Part shown: piece after piece, positions 16,177 through 24,437 of the stretch
How positions within the stretch are numbered: the stretch's first letter is position 1
How the letters are laid out: each line of letters opens with the position of its first letter
Source of the DNA: Streptomyces roseofulvus
GTDB lineage: Bacteria > Actinomycetota > Actinomycetes > Streptomycetales > Streptomycetaceae
Length of the DNA: 64,000 nucleotides
Assembly: GCF_039534915.1 (NCBI RefSeq)
Contig: NZ_BAAAWE010000001.1
Coordinates: 2,666,001-2,730,000 of the forward strand
Reading direction: 5' to 3'
Made by a program: the position numbers and the translations under genes
The notes under the pieces: model-generated
Seen by the model: the letters and a program-made list of their open reading frames with translations, nothing else
The model's database searches: none
What the model was told of the DNA's origin: nothing

Positions 16177-17291
16177 GCGGTGTCCGTCACCCGGTCGACA
16201 ACAGCCGGAACGGAGGGCACGTCAGCAGCCGCAGCTGGTGGATCTACCGGGGCACCGGCCGGCCGCTGACCGACATCCGCCTCGGCGACGTCCTGCCGCC
16301 GCCGCCCGGCTGGCGGAACTTCGACGGCGGCCCCGTCCTGCCGCCCGTCCCGGCCGAGAGCGCCGAGACCGACCGCCGCCTCGGCGCCGTCGGCCGCGCC
16401 ACCCCCCGGCAGGACGCGCACGACATCGACCTGATCAACACCGCCCTGCTGCTCCGCCGGCCGCTGCTCGTCACCGGCCGCCCCGGCATCGGCAAGTCCA
16501 CCCTCGCCTACCTCGTCGCCCGCGAGCTGGGCCTCGGCCGCGTGCTGCACTGGGGCATCACCTCCCGCAGCACCCTGCGCTCCGGCCTGTACGAGTACGA
16601 CGCCATCGGCCGCGCCCAGGCGTCCCTCGGCGCCCGCGCCCGGGCCGCCGCCGTGCCCGTCCCCGCCCAGCCGGCCGACCCGACGGCGGCGGCCCCCGAC
16701 GCCGTCGCCGGCCCCCGCATCGGCGACTTCGTCCGGCTCGGCCCGCTGGGCACCGCGCTGCTGCCGTACGAACTGCCCCGCGTCCTGCTCATCGACGAGC
16801 TCGACAAGAGCGACATCGACCTGCCCAACGACCTCCTGCACGTCCTGGAGAACGGCTCCTACGACATCCCCGAGCTGGTCCGCGCCCGTCACCAGGAGGG
16901 CACGGCCCGGGTGTTCACCGACGACCCCGACGGCACGGCGCCCGTCACCGACGGGCTCGTGCGCTGCCGCGCCTTCCCGTTCGTCGTCATCACCAGCAAC
17001 GGCGAGCGGCAGTTCCCCGCCGCCTTCCTGCGCCGCTGCGTCCGCCTCGACGTCTCCCCGCCGCGCGAGGACCAGCTCGCCGCCATGATCGCCGCCCACT
17101 TCCGGGACCAGGGCGGCCGGCACGACGCCATGATCCAGACCTTCATGGAGCGCAGCCGGGAGAACGGCGGGCTCGCCGCCGACCAGCTGCTGAACGCCGT
17201 CTACCTGCGGTCGGCGGGCGTCCGGGACGACGACGAGACCTGGGGCGAGCTGCTCGACGCGCTCTGGCGGCGGCTGTCGGGGGCACCCTGA
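16173..17291 (+). CDS. MoxR-type AAA+ ATPase
   Basis: The 372-residue protein has Walker A 'GRPGIGKST' (102-110), Walker B 'VLLIDELDKSD' (about 204-214), sensor 1 'PFVVITSNGER' and the arginine-finger segment 'AFLRRCVRLD'. An N-terminal extension of about 70 residues includes 'RSWWIYRGTGRPL'. MoxR ATPases remodel vWA-domain partners in a chaperone-like way. It is the middle gene of a three-gene overlapping operon: ATGA with the VMAP-like gene before it and TGATG with the vWA-like/NB-ARC gene after it. Such coupling suggests fixed stoichiometry in one complex. Confidence 0.88.
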   Translation: MSGVRHPVDNSRNGGHVSSRSWWIYRGTGRPLTDIRLGDVLPPPPGWRNFDGGPVLPPVPAESAETDRRLGAVGRATPRQDAHDIDLINTALLLRRPLLVTGRPGIGKSTLAYLVARELGLGRVLHWGITSRSTLRSGLYEYDAIGRAQASLGARARAAAVPVPAQPADPTAAAPDAVAGPRIGDFVRLGPLGTALLPYELPRVLLIDELDKSDIDLPNDLLHVLENGSYDIPELVRARHQEGTARVFTDDPDGTAPVTDGLVRCRAFPFVVITSNGERQFPAAFLRRCVRLDVSPPREDQLAAMIAAHFRDQGGRHDAMIQTFMERSRENGGLAADQLLNAVYLRSAGVRDDDETWGELLDALWRRLSGAP

Positions 17292-20200
17292 TGGACGACG
17301 ACGCCGACGACGCCCGCCCGCTCCCCGAGCCGTTCGAGGTCGCGGAGGCGCTGTGGCTGCACGCGTACCAGACGCTCGCGGCCCGCCTCCCGTCCTCCGA
17401 TCCGCCGCGCCCCAGACCGGTGAACCTGCCCGGGCTCCCCGTGCTCGGCCAGGACCCGCCCGCCCCGCCCCTCGACCTCCCCCGCACACCCGGAACCCCC
17501 GGCGAGCCCGCGGCGGGCGGTCCCCGGCCCGACGGCACTGCCGACGGCGCGCCGCCCGGCGCGGCCCACCCGGCCGGACCACCGGGCCTGTTCGCCCGGG
17601 AGTTCGCGCTGGCCCGGGAGCTCCACCGGACGCCCGTGCGGGCCGAACCGCTGCCGGACCTGCGCGACGCCCCCGGCATCGCCCGCCGGCTGCGGCCCCT
17701 CAAGCAGGTCGTCCCCTCCCCGTTCGACGTCGAACTCGACGAGGAGGCCACCGCCGAGCACGCCGCGGAGGACGGCCTCTGGCTGCCCTACACCCGAGCC
17801 GCGGACGAACGCCGCTTCGACCTGGTCCTCGTCGTCGACGACCACGCCACCATGGCGATCTGGGACCAGACGATCGCCGAGTTCACCGCCGTGCTCGAAC
17901 AGCTGGGCGCCTTCCGGGACGTCCGGCTCCGCCGGATGGGAGTCCGCGCGACCCCTCACGGCGACGAGGCCGTGCTCCACGGCCCGGTCGCCGGACACGG
18001 CCCGGCCGGCACGCCCGCCGAACTCCTCGACCGGACCGGCCGCCGCATCGTCCTCGTCCTCACCGACGCCCTCGGACCGCTCTGGCGCGCCGGCGCCGGC
18101 ACCGGGGCGCTGGAGCTGTGGGCGTCGGCCGGGCCGACCGCCGTGGTCCACCTCCTCTCCCAGCGGGACTGGCACCGCACCGCCCTCACCCCCCGGCGGG
18201 TGCGGCTCGGCAGTCCCCGCTCCGGCGCCCCCAACACCGAACTCGCCGTCTCCTTCCCGCCGGAGGAGTACGACCCCTTCGACCCGCCGCCCCCCACCTG
18301 GACCGCGCCCGTCCCCGTCCTGGAACTCGACGCCGACTGGCTCGGCCGCTGGGCCGCCCTGGTGGCCGGCGAGGCCGGCGACTGGACGGACGCCTCCGCC
18401 CTGCTGCTCGGCGCGCCCGCCCCGGAGCCGCCGGAGGATCCCGGACCGCCCGACGACCCCCCGGCCCCGACCGTGCAGGAACGCCTCCGCCGCTTCCGCA
18501 GCCACGCCACCCCCACCGCCTTCCGCCTCGCCACCCATCTGGCCGCCGCCGTCCTCGACCCCCGGCTGGTCAGGGACGTCCGGCACCGGCTCGTCCCGGA
18601 GGCCCAACCGGTGCACGTGGCCGAGCTGTTCCTCAGCGGACTGGTCGAACAGCCCCCGGCCGACGCCCCCTCGGCCGGGGCGCCCGGCACCCCCCTGGAG
18701 TTCGTCGACGGAGCCCGCGAGGCCCTGCTGGCCGGCGCCCTGCGGGCGGACACCGCACGCGTCGCGCACTCGGTCTCGGACTTCTTCGGCGACCGCTCCG
18801 AGGCGGCCCGCCGGCTGCACGGCGCCCTCCTCGCCCCGGAGGACGTACCCGATCCGCCGCTGACGGAGGAGAGCCTGCCGTTCGTCCGCGTCGAACTGGC
18901 GATCCTCCGCGCCCTGTCCGGGCCCTACCTGCGCCGCGCGCACCGGATCAGCACCGCCCTGTCGGGCGGTTCGCCGGGAGAGTCGCTCATGCCCGGCACC
19001 GTGCGTTTGGTCCACGATATCCGCGATACCCCCGTACATCCCGACACGGACGGCTCTTCCATGACCGAGGACACCACCATCCGTCAGCCCGCGCGCGAGG
19101 AGGGGACCGCCCGGCGCACCCCGGTCCCGCACCCCTCCACCGCGCCGACCCCGGCCTCCGGCACCCCGATTCCCGGCTCCGCCACCGGGTCGGTCCCGGT
19201 CCCCGCCCGGCCGCGTCCCTCCGTACCCGCCATCTGGGGCAACGTCCCCCCGAACAACCCCAACTTCGTGGGCCGGGAGGACCTGCTCGCGCAGATCCGG
19301 GACCAGCTGCTGACCGGCGACACCTCGGCCGTACTCCCGCACACCCTGCACGGCATGGGCGGCGTCGGGAAGTCGCAGATCGCCATCGAGTACGTCTACC
19401 GGTACGCCGCCGACTACGACATCGTCTGGTGGATCCCCGCCGAGCAGCCGACGATGATCCTCACCGCCCTCACCGAACTCGCCCAGCGGATGGGCCTGAA
19501 CGTGAGCGACGAGGCCAACCGGGCCGTCCCCGCCGTCCGCGAGGCGCTGCGCCGCGGCGAACCGTACGACCGCTGGCTGCTGGTCTTCGACAACGCGGAG
19601 AACGTGGAGGCCGTCCGCCCCTACTTCCCCACCGGCGGCACCGGGAAGATCCTCATCACCTCCCGGAACCAGGAGTGGGACCGGGTCGCCCGCACCCTCT
19701 CCGTCGACGTCTTCACCCGCGAGGAGAGCAAGGCGCTGCTCCGCCGCCGCGCCCGCGACCTCAGCGACTCCGACGCCGACCGGCTGGCCGAGGCGCTCGG
19801 CGACCTGCCGCTCGCCATCGAGCAGGCGGCGGCCTGGCAGGCCGTCACCGGCATGACCGTCCCCGACTACCTGCGGCTGATCAACGAGAAGATCGCCGAG
19901 CTGATGCTCGAACTCGTCCCCTCCCCCGACTACCCCATGTCGGTCGCCGCCGCCTGGGACGTCTCGCTGCGCCAGCTGGAGCAGCGCAACCCGGCCGCGC
20001 TCCAACTCCTCCAGGTCTGCTCGTTCTTCGCCCCCGAGCCGATCTCCCGCTCGCTCTTCAACAACGCGCGCTCCACCACCATCGCCCCCGAACTCGACGA
20101 GGCCCTGCGGCACCCGATCAAACTCGGCCGCGCCATCCGCGAGATCAACATCTACGCCCTGGCCCGGATCGAGCACCGGCACGACACCATCCAGCTCCAC

Positions 20201-21709
20201 CGCCTGGTCCAGGCCGTGCTGGTCAACCGCATGTCCCCGCAGCAGCAGGCCGACATGCGGCACGGCGCCCACCTGCTGCTCGCCGACGCCAACCCCGGCA
20301 GCCCCAGCACCCGCGCGCTCTGGCCGCGCTACCAGGAGCTGCTGCCGCACGTGGTGGTCTCCCGGACCGTCGAGTGCGAGTCCCCGTGGGCGCGCCGCCT
20401 CATCCGCGAGATGGCCGAGTTCCTGTACGCCTGGGGCGACCACGCGGGCTCCGCCCGGATGGCCCGCGAGGCGCTGGAGATCTGGACGGAGAAGTTCGGC
20501 GCCGAGGACCAGCTCACGCTGGAGATGGCGAAGTGGCTGGCCTTCATCCTCCGGGTGCTCGGCCAGTACGAGGAGGCGGCGGCGATGATGGAGCACACCG
20601 CCGAGGTCTACCTGCGGACCGCGGGCGAGGACGACGAGGGCACCCTCGACGCCCTGATCCAGCACACCAGCGGGCTGCGGCTGCGGGCCGAGATGGCCAA
20701 GGGCCTGGAGATCAACCGGCAGGTGTACGACCGCGCGCTGCGGGCCTTCGGCGAGGACGACCCGGCCACCCTCCGCGCCGCCCACAGCCTCGGCGTCGGC
20801 CTGCGGCTCATGGGCCTCTACCGGGAGGCGCGGGAGTACGACACGGAGACCGCCCGGCTGCGCGCGCTCGCCCTCGGCGACGACCACGTCGAGACCCTGA
20901 ACACCCTCGTCGGCCTGGCCATCGACATCCGCGAGACCGGTGACTACCTGGAGGCCGTCGCCCACCTGGAGGACGTCTACGGCCGCTACCTCACCACCTT
21001 CGGCGAGGACAACCACCGCACCCTCGGCTGCGCCCGCGTCCTCTCCGTCTCCCGGCGCCGCGCCGGCGACCACGCGGGGGCGCTGGCGCTCTGCGAGACG
21101 GCCTGGTCGACGTTCGAGGGCCGGTACGGCCCCGACCACCCGGACGCGGTGGCCTGCGCCGCCAACCTGGTGGTGGACCTGCGCCAGGACGGGCAGCTGC
21201 GCCGCTCCCGGGAGCTGGGCGAGGCGACGCTGGCGCGGTACGCGGCGCAGCTCGGCGCCGGCCACCCGTACACCCTCTCGGCCCGGGTCAACCTGGCGAT
21301 CACCCTGCGCCACCTGGGCGACCTGGACGCCGCCCGGACCCACATCGAGGTGGCGTGGCCGGGGCTGCGCGAGTCGCTGGGCGACGACCACGTGCTCACC
21401 CTGACGGCCGCGATCGGCGCCGCCAGCCAGTACGCCGCCGACGGGCGGCACGAGGAGGCCCTGGAGCTGGACCGGCGGACGCTGGAGGCGCTGGTCCGCG
21501 ACTTCGGCGAGGACCACCCGACCGCGCTGGCCTGCGCGACCAACGTGGTCCTGGACCTGCGGGCGCTGGACCGCGCCACCGAGGCCACCGCCCTGCACAC
21601 CGACACCCTGGCCGGCTTCCGCCGCCGGCTCGGCGAGGACCACCCGGCGACCGCGGCCTCCGCCGCCGGTCGGCGGGCCGACGTCGACATCGCGCCCGTC
21701 CCCTTCTAG
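17291..21709 (+). CDS. vWA-like/NB-ARC/TPR signalling protein (SAV_2336-like N-terminus; FxSxx-COOH-system TPR type)
   Basis: This 1472-residue protein joins three parts. A vWA-like region at about 173-340 has 'FDLVLVVDDHATM' and 'IVLVLTDALGPLW', but the MIDAS Ser-x-Ser is not canonical. A linker follows, then an NB-ARC NTPase with 'NFVGRE' near 658, P-loop GMGGVGKS at 688-695, Walker B 'WLLVFDNAEN', 'ILITSRNQEW', 'LGDLPLAIEQAAAW' and an MHD-equivalent 'LHRLVQ' near 968. From about 1045 to the end are TPR_10/12-type repeats marked by recurring 'G-E/D-D-H/D-P/x-x-T'. It looks like a STAND sensor that oligomerises on ligand recognition. It is the last gene of the operon, starting on the A of the MoxR stop. 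Confidence 0.85.
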   Translation: MDDDADDARPLPEPFEVAEALWLHAYQTLAARLPSSDPPRPRPVNLPGLPVLGQDPPAPPLDLPRTPGTPGEPAAGGPRPDGTADGAPPGAAHPAGPPGLFAREFALARELHRTPVRAEPLPDLRDAPGIARRLRPLKQVVPSPFDVELDEEATAEHAAEDGLWLPYTRAADERRFDLVLVVDDHATMAIWDQTIAEFTAVLEQLGAFRDVRLRRMGVRATPHGDEAVLHGPVAGHGPAGTPAELLDRTGRRIVLVLTDALGPLWRAGAGTGALELWASAGPTAVVHLLSQRDWHRTALTPRRVRLGSPRSGAPNTELAVSFPPEEYDPFDPPPPTWTAPVPVLELDADWLGRWAALVAGEAGDWTDASALLLGAPAPEPPEDPGPPDDPPAPTVQERLRRFRSHATPTAFRLATHLAAAVLDPRLVRDVRHRLVPEAQPVHVAELFLSGLVEQPPADAPSAGAPGTPLEFVDGAREALLAGALRADTARVAHSVSDFFGDRSEAARRLHGALLAPEDVPDPPLTEESLPFVRVELAILRALSGPYLRRAHRISTALSGGSPGESLMPGTVRLVHDIRDTPVHPDTDGSSMTEDTTIRQPAREEGTARRTPVPHPSTAPTPASGTPIPGSATGSVPVPARPRPSVPAIWGNVPPNNPNFVGREDLLAQIRDQLLTGDTSAVLPHTLHGMGGVGKSQIAIEYVYRYAADYDIVWWIPAEQPTMILTALTELAQRMGLNVSDEANRAVPAVREALRRGEPYDRWLLVFDNAENVEAVRPYFPTGGTGKILITSRNQEWDRVARTLSVDVFTREESKALLRRRARDLSDSDADRLAEALGDLPLAIEQAAAWQAVTGMTVPDYLRLINEKIAELMLELVPSPDYPMSVAAAWDVSLRQLEQRNPAALQLLQVCSFFAPEPISRSLFNNARSTTIAPELDEALRHPIKLGRAIREINIYALARIEHRHDTIQLHRLVQAVLVNRMSPQQQADMRHGAHLLLADANPGSPSTRALWPRYQELLPHVVVSRTVECESPWARRLIREMAEFLYAWGDHAGSARMAREALEIWTEKFGAEDQLTLEMAKWLAFILRVLGQYEEAAAMMEHTAEVYLRTAGEDDEGTLDALIQHTSGLRLRAEMAKGLEINRQVYDRALRAFGEDDPATLRAAHSLGVGLRLMGLYREAREYDTETARLRALALGDDHVETLNTLVGLAIDIRETGDYLEAVAHLEDVYGRYLTTFGEDNHRTLGCARVLSVSRRRAGDHAGALALCETAWSTFEGRYGPDHPDAVACAANLVVDLRQDGQLRRSRELGEATLARYAAQLGAGHPYTLSARVNLAITLRHLGDLDAARTHIEVAWPGLRESLGDDHVLTLTAAIGAASQYAADGRHEEALELDRRTLEALVRDFGEDHPTALACATNVVLDLRALDRATEATALHTDTLAGFRRRLGEDHPATAASAAGRRADVDIAPVPF

Positions 21710-21726
21710 GCGGGGCGGGTACGCGC

Positions 21727-21758
21727 GAGCCGGCCGGTCCCGGGGGACCGGCCGGCTC
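21727..21758. terminator. Perfect 14-bp stem-loop between convergent genes
   Basis: 21727-21740 pairs perfectly with 21745-21758 around a CGGG loop. It lies between the stop of the NB-ARC/TPR gene and that of the leftward antiporter, and can end transcription from both sides. Confidence 0.8.
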
Positions 21759-21771
21759 CGCCGTGCGCCCG

Positions 21772-23097
21772 TCAGGGGCTGGGGGCGGCCTCCGCGTCGG
21801 CGGCGACCGGCGAGGCGGCGCCCGCCCCCGACCGCCCTTCCGGCACCCTCCGCTCGACCGGCGGCCGGGGCGGCGTCCCGTCCGGGCGGTGCAGCACCCG
21901 GATCAGCGGCCCGGTGGCGGCCGTGGTGAGGAGCGCCATCACGACGAGCAGCGCGTAGAGCCGGGGGCCGATCACGCCGGCCTGGAGGCCGACGTTGAGC
22001 ACGATCAGCTCGGTCAGGCCGCGGGTGTTGAGCAGGACGCCGATCAGCAGCGCGTCCCGCCACGACCGGCGGGCGCCCCGGGCCGAGACCGTCCCTGCCC
22101 CCACCTTGCCCGCCACCGCCGCGGCGCATATCACCGCGAGGACGAGCAGGTCGGAGGCGCGCAGTCGGCCGAGCACGACGGCCGTCCCGGAGATCGCGAA
22201 GAACATCGGCAGCAACAGCCCGCCGATGTCCTGGAGCGGGCCGAGGATCCGGGCGTCCGGGGAGCCGTCGGGCAGCCGGGGCATCACCAGCCCGGCGAGC
22301 AGCGCGCCGAAGATGACGTGCAGGCCGAGGGCGCTGGTCGCCCCCGCGGAGGCGAGGGCGAGGGTGACCGCGAGCGGGACGCGGGCCGCCGTGCCGCCCG
22401 TCCGCCGGAACCACCGGGCCAGCAGGGGCCGTACGGCGAAGAGCATGACCAGCACGTAGCCGGCGAGCAGGACGGCCTTGAGCGCCCACTCGCGCGCCGA
22501 GCCGTGCGCGCCGCCGACCAGGACGACCGCGAGCACCGGCCAGCTCAGGGCGTCGATGATGCCCGCCGCGGCCATGGCGATCGTGCCGGGTCCGGTCCGG
22601 GCGATCCCCTGGTCCTTGATGATGCTGGCGAGGACGGGCACGGCCGTGATGGAGAGCGCGACCGCCATGTAGAGCACGAAGGTGGCGTCGACCGGGCGGC
22701 CGTCGTTGACCTCGGCGAAGGCGTCCGGGAGGGCCAGGACGATGCCCGCGCCGAGCAGCATGGGGAGGACGAATCCGGTCACCGAGACGGCGGTGACGGC
22801 CTTCTGGTGGCGGAGCAGCCCGAGGTCGAGCTCGTATCCGACGGCGAAGAGGAAGAAGACCAGGGCGACTTGGGCCAGCGAGGTGAGGACGGGCTGGATC
22901 TGCTCCGGGAACAGCTTCTCGTACACCCCGCCGGGCAGCAGGCCGAGCAGACTCGGACCGAGCGCGATGCCCGCGAACAGCTGTCCGATGACGGGGGGTT
23001 GGCCGAGTCTCCGGGCCAGCGCGCCGGCGGCGTGCGACGCGGCGATCACCACGGCGAGAGCGGCGACGACATGCGTGACGACAGAGTCCGTGCTCAC
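21772..23097 (-). CDS. Cation:proton antiporter (CPA2 family)
   Basis: The 441-residue protein has about 12-13 membrane segments. It has the family's 'RRLGQPPVIGQLFAGIALGPSLLG' first repeat unit, 'FFLFAVGYELDLGLLR', and 'LLNTRGLTELIVLNVGLQAGVI' near the C-terminus. It exchanges Na+ or K+ for H+. There is no fused RCK/TrkA domain; the tail of about 45 residues is Pro/Arg-rich. GTG 23097 is preferred to GTG 23103 because of GGAAGG spacing. It sits on the opposite strand between the two halves of the EAD2 system. Whether it belongs to that system is unknown. Confidence 0.88.
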   Translation of the reverse strand: MSTDSVVTHVVAALAVVIAASHAAGALARRLGQPPVIGQLFAGIALGPSLLGLLPGGVYEKLFPEQIQPVLTSLAQVALVFFLFAVGYELDLGLLRHQKAVTAVSVTGFVLPMLLGAGIVLALPDAFAEVNDGRPVDATFVLYMAVALSITAVPVLASIIKDQGIARTGPGTIAMAAAGIIDALSWPVLAVVLVGGAHGSAREWALKAVLLAGYVLVMLFAVRPLLARWFRRTGGTAARVPLAVTLALASAGATSALGLHVIFGALLAGLVMPRLPDGSPDARILGPLQDIGGLLLPMFFAISGTAVVLGRLRASDLLVLAVICAAAVAGKVGAGTVSARGARRSWRDALLIGVLLNTRGLTELIVLNVGLQAGVIGPRLYALLVVMALLTTAATGPLIRVLHRPDGTPPRPPVERRVPEGRSGAGAASPVAADAEAAPSP

Positions 23098-23141
23098 CGG
23101 CACACCCCTTCCGAGGCATGCGCGACCTTGCGCCCGGCCCC

Positions 23142-23154
23142 CTACACAGTGTAG
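23142..23154. promoter_or_regulatory. Palindrome in divergent promoter region
   Basis: CTACAC-a-GTGTAG lies between the antiporter (leftward) and the hydrolase-caspase unit (rightward). Leftward, TACACT inside it could be the antiporter -10. The region marks the start of a separate rightward transcription unit beginning near 23160. Confidence 0.4.
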
Positions 23155-23222
23155 CCGTCGGAGCGGCAAGTGCCTTATCGTGAGAGCCATTTGGGGTATG
23201 CCACCGCGGACGGGGGTCAGCA

Positions 23223-24437
23223 GTGACGACGGTGCTCTTCGTACACGGGACGGGGGTGCGCGAGCCCGGGTACTCCGAGGGGCTGGAGCGGGTGCGGGCC
23301 GGGCTGCGGCCGTCACGGCCCGACGTCACCGTCACTCCCTGTTACTGGGGCGGACGGGCGGGCTCCGCGCTGCGCTCCGGGGGCCTGTCGGTGCCGGGGT
23401 ACGGGACCGGGCGCGACGTGGCGGACCGGGGTGCCCGGGGGACGGACGGCGGCGACGAGGACGTCGAGCTGTGGGGGCTGCTCTATCTCGATCCGCTGCT
23501 CGAACTGCGGCTGCTCGCCGCGGAGTCCGGCGGCCGCCGGGAGCTGCCCCCGGGCGCCGTGCCGCCGGGCGAGGCGCTCTCCGCGGCCGCCCTGGCGCTC
23601 GGCGCGGACGAGCGGCTGCGGGGACTGCTCGACTCCGCGGGGATCGGCGGGGAGTTCGCCGCCGCGGTGGCCTCCGTCGTCACCTCGCCGGACGGCCGGG
23701 GCTTCCTGCGCTCCCCCGCCGCCGCCGACGGACCGGACGTCCTGGCCCGGGCGTTCGCCGCCGAGGCGGTACGCCGCCGGGCCGAGCGGAGCGGATCGGC
23801 CGCGGCCTTCGACGGGACCGCCCGCGACGAGGCCGTCGAGCGGATCGCCGCCCTGCTCGCCGCCGCCCTCACGGACGGGGCCGGGACCCACCGGGGGCCG
23901 GTGACCCGGGGGGTGAAGCGGCTCGCCGGGCGGCTGGCGCTCGGCCTGGCCTCCGCGCAGGCGGTGAAGCGGCGGTCCGCCCTCACCGACGCCGCGCATC
24001 CGGCGGCCGGGGACGTCCTGCTCTATCTGGCCCGGGGCGGCGCGATCCGCGAGATCGTGGCGGAGGCGGTGCGGGCCGCCGAACCGCCGGTGGTGCTCCT
24101 CGCGCACAGCCTCGGCGGCATCGCCTGCCTGGACCTGCTGGTCGAACGGGCGCTGCCGGAGGTCGCCCTGCTGGTGACGGTCGGCTCGCAGGCACCGTTC
24201 CTGTACGAGCTGGGGGCGCTGCCGAGCCTGGAGCACGGCCGGCCGCTGCCCGCCCACGTACCGCGCTGGATCAACGTGTACGACCCCCGGGACCTGCTCG
24301 GCTACATCGGCGCCGGGGTCTTCCCCGGCCGGGTCGAGGACGTCGCCGTGGACGGCCGGCAGCCGTTCCCGCTCGCGCACAGCGCCTACTGGGGCAATCC
24401 GGAGCTGTACCGGCTCCTCGCGGCGGAGCTGCCGTGA
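23223..24437 (+). CDS. Alpha/beta hydrolase (lipase/PGAP1-like), putative effector
   Basis: The 404-residue protein has the oxyanion segment 'VLFVHGTGV' at the N-terminus and a nucleophile elbow 'LLAHSLGGIACLDLL' (about 295-308). A candidate acid is in 'WINVYDPRDLLGYI' and a candidate base is His in 'PLAHSAYWGN'. About 190 residues inserted between the first strand and the elbow are Ala/Arg-rich and could form a lid. It likely hydrolyses an ester or amide of a lipid or peptide. The stop overlaps the caspase-like gene start (GTGA), tying it to the EAD2 system, where alpha/beta hydrolases are known effector types. Confidence 0.78.
   Translation: MTTVLFVHGTGVREPGYSEGLERVRAGLRPSRPDVTVTPCYWGGRAGSALRSGGLSVPGYGTGRDVADRGARGTDGGDEDVELWGLLYLDPLLELRLLAAESGGRRELPPGAVPPGEALSAAALALGADERLRGLLDSAGIGGEFAAAVASVVTSPDGRGFLRSPAAADGPDVLARAFAAEAVRRRAERSGSAAAFDGTARDEAVERIAALLAAALTDGAGTHRGPVTRGVKRLAGRLALGLASAQAVKRRSALTDAAHPAAGDVLLYLARGGAIREIVAEAVRAAEPPVVLLAHSLGGIACLDLLVERALPEVALLVTVGSQAPFLYELGALPSLEHGRPLPAHVPRWINVYDPRDLLGYIGAGVFPGRVEDVAVDGRQPFPLAHSAYWGNPELYRLLAAELP

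Noticed and set aside
21772-23097. Antiporter as a proven member of the EAD2 system
   Set aside because: It has no EAD or other shared domain, is on the opposite strand and is separated by terminators and its own promoter. Position alone is not enough.
17201-23335. Very long antisense open frame opposite the NB-ARC/TPR gene
   Set aside because: High-GC third positions suppress stops in the antisense frame. The peptide is Gly/Ala/Arg/Val filler without domain structure, and the sense strand encodes clear motifs.
23341-23350. Additional TTA codon in the alpha/beta hydrolase gene
   Set aside because: The TTA here spans two codons (TGT TAC) and is not read as leucine.
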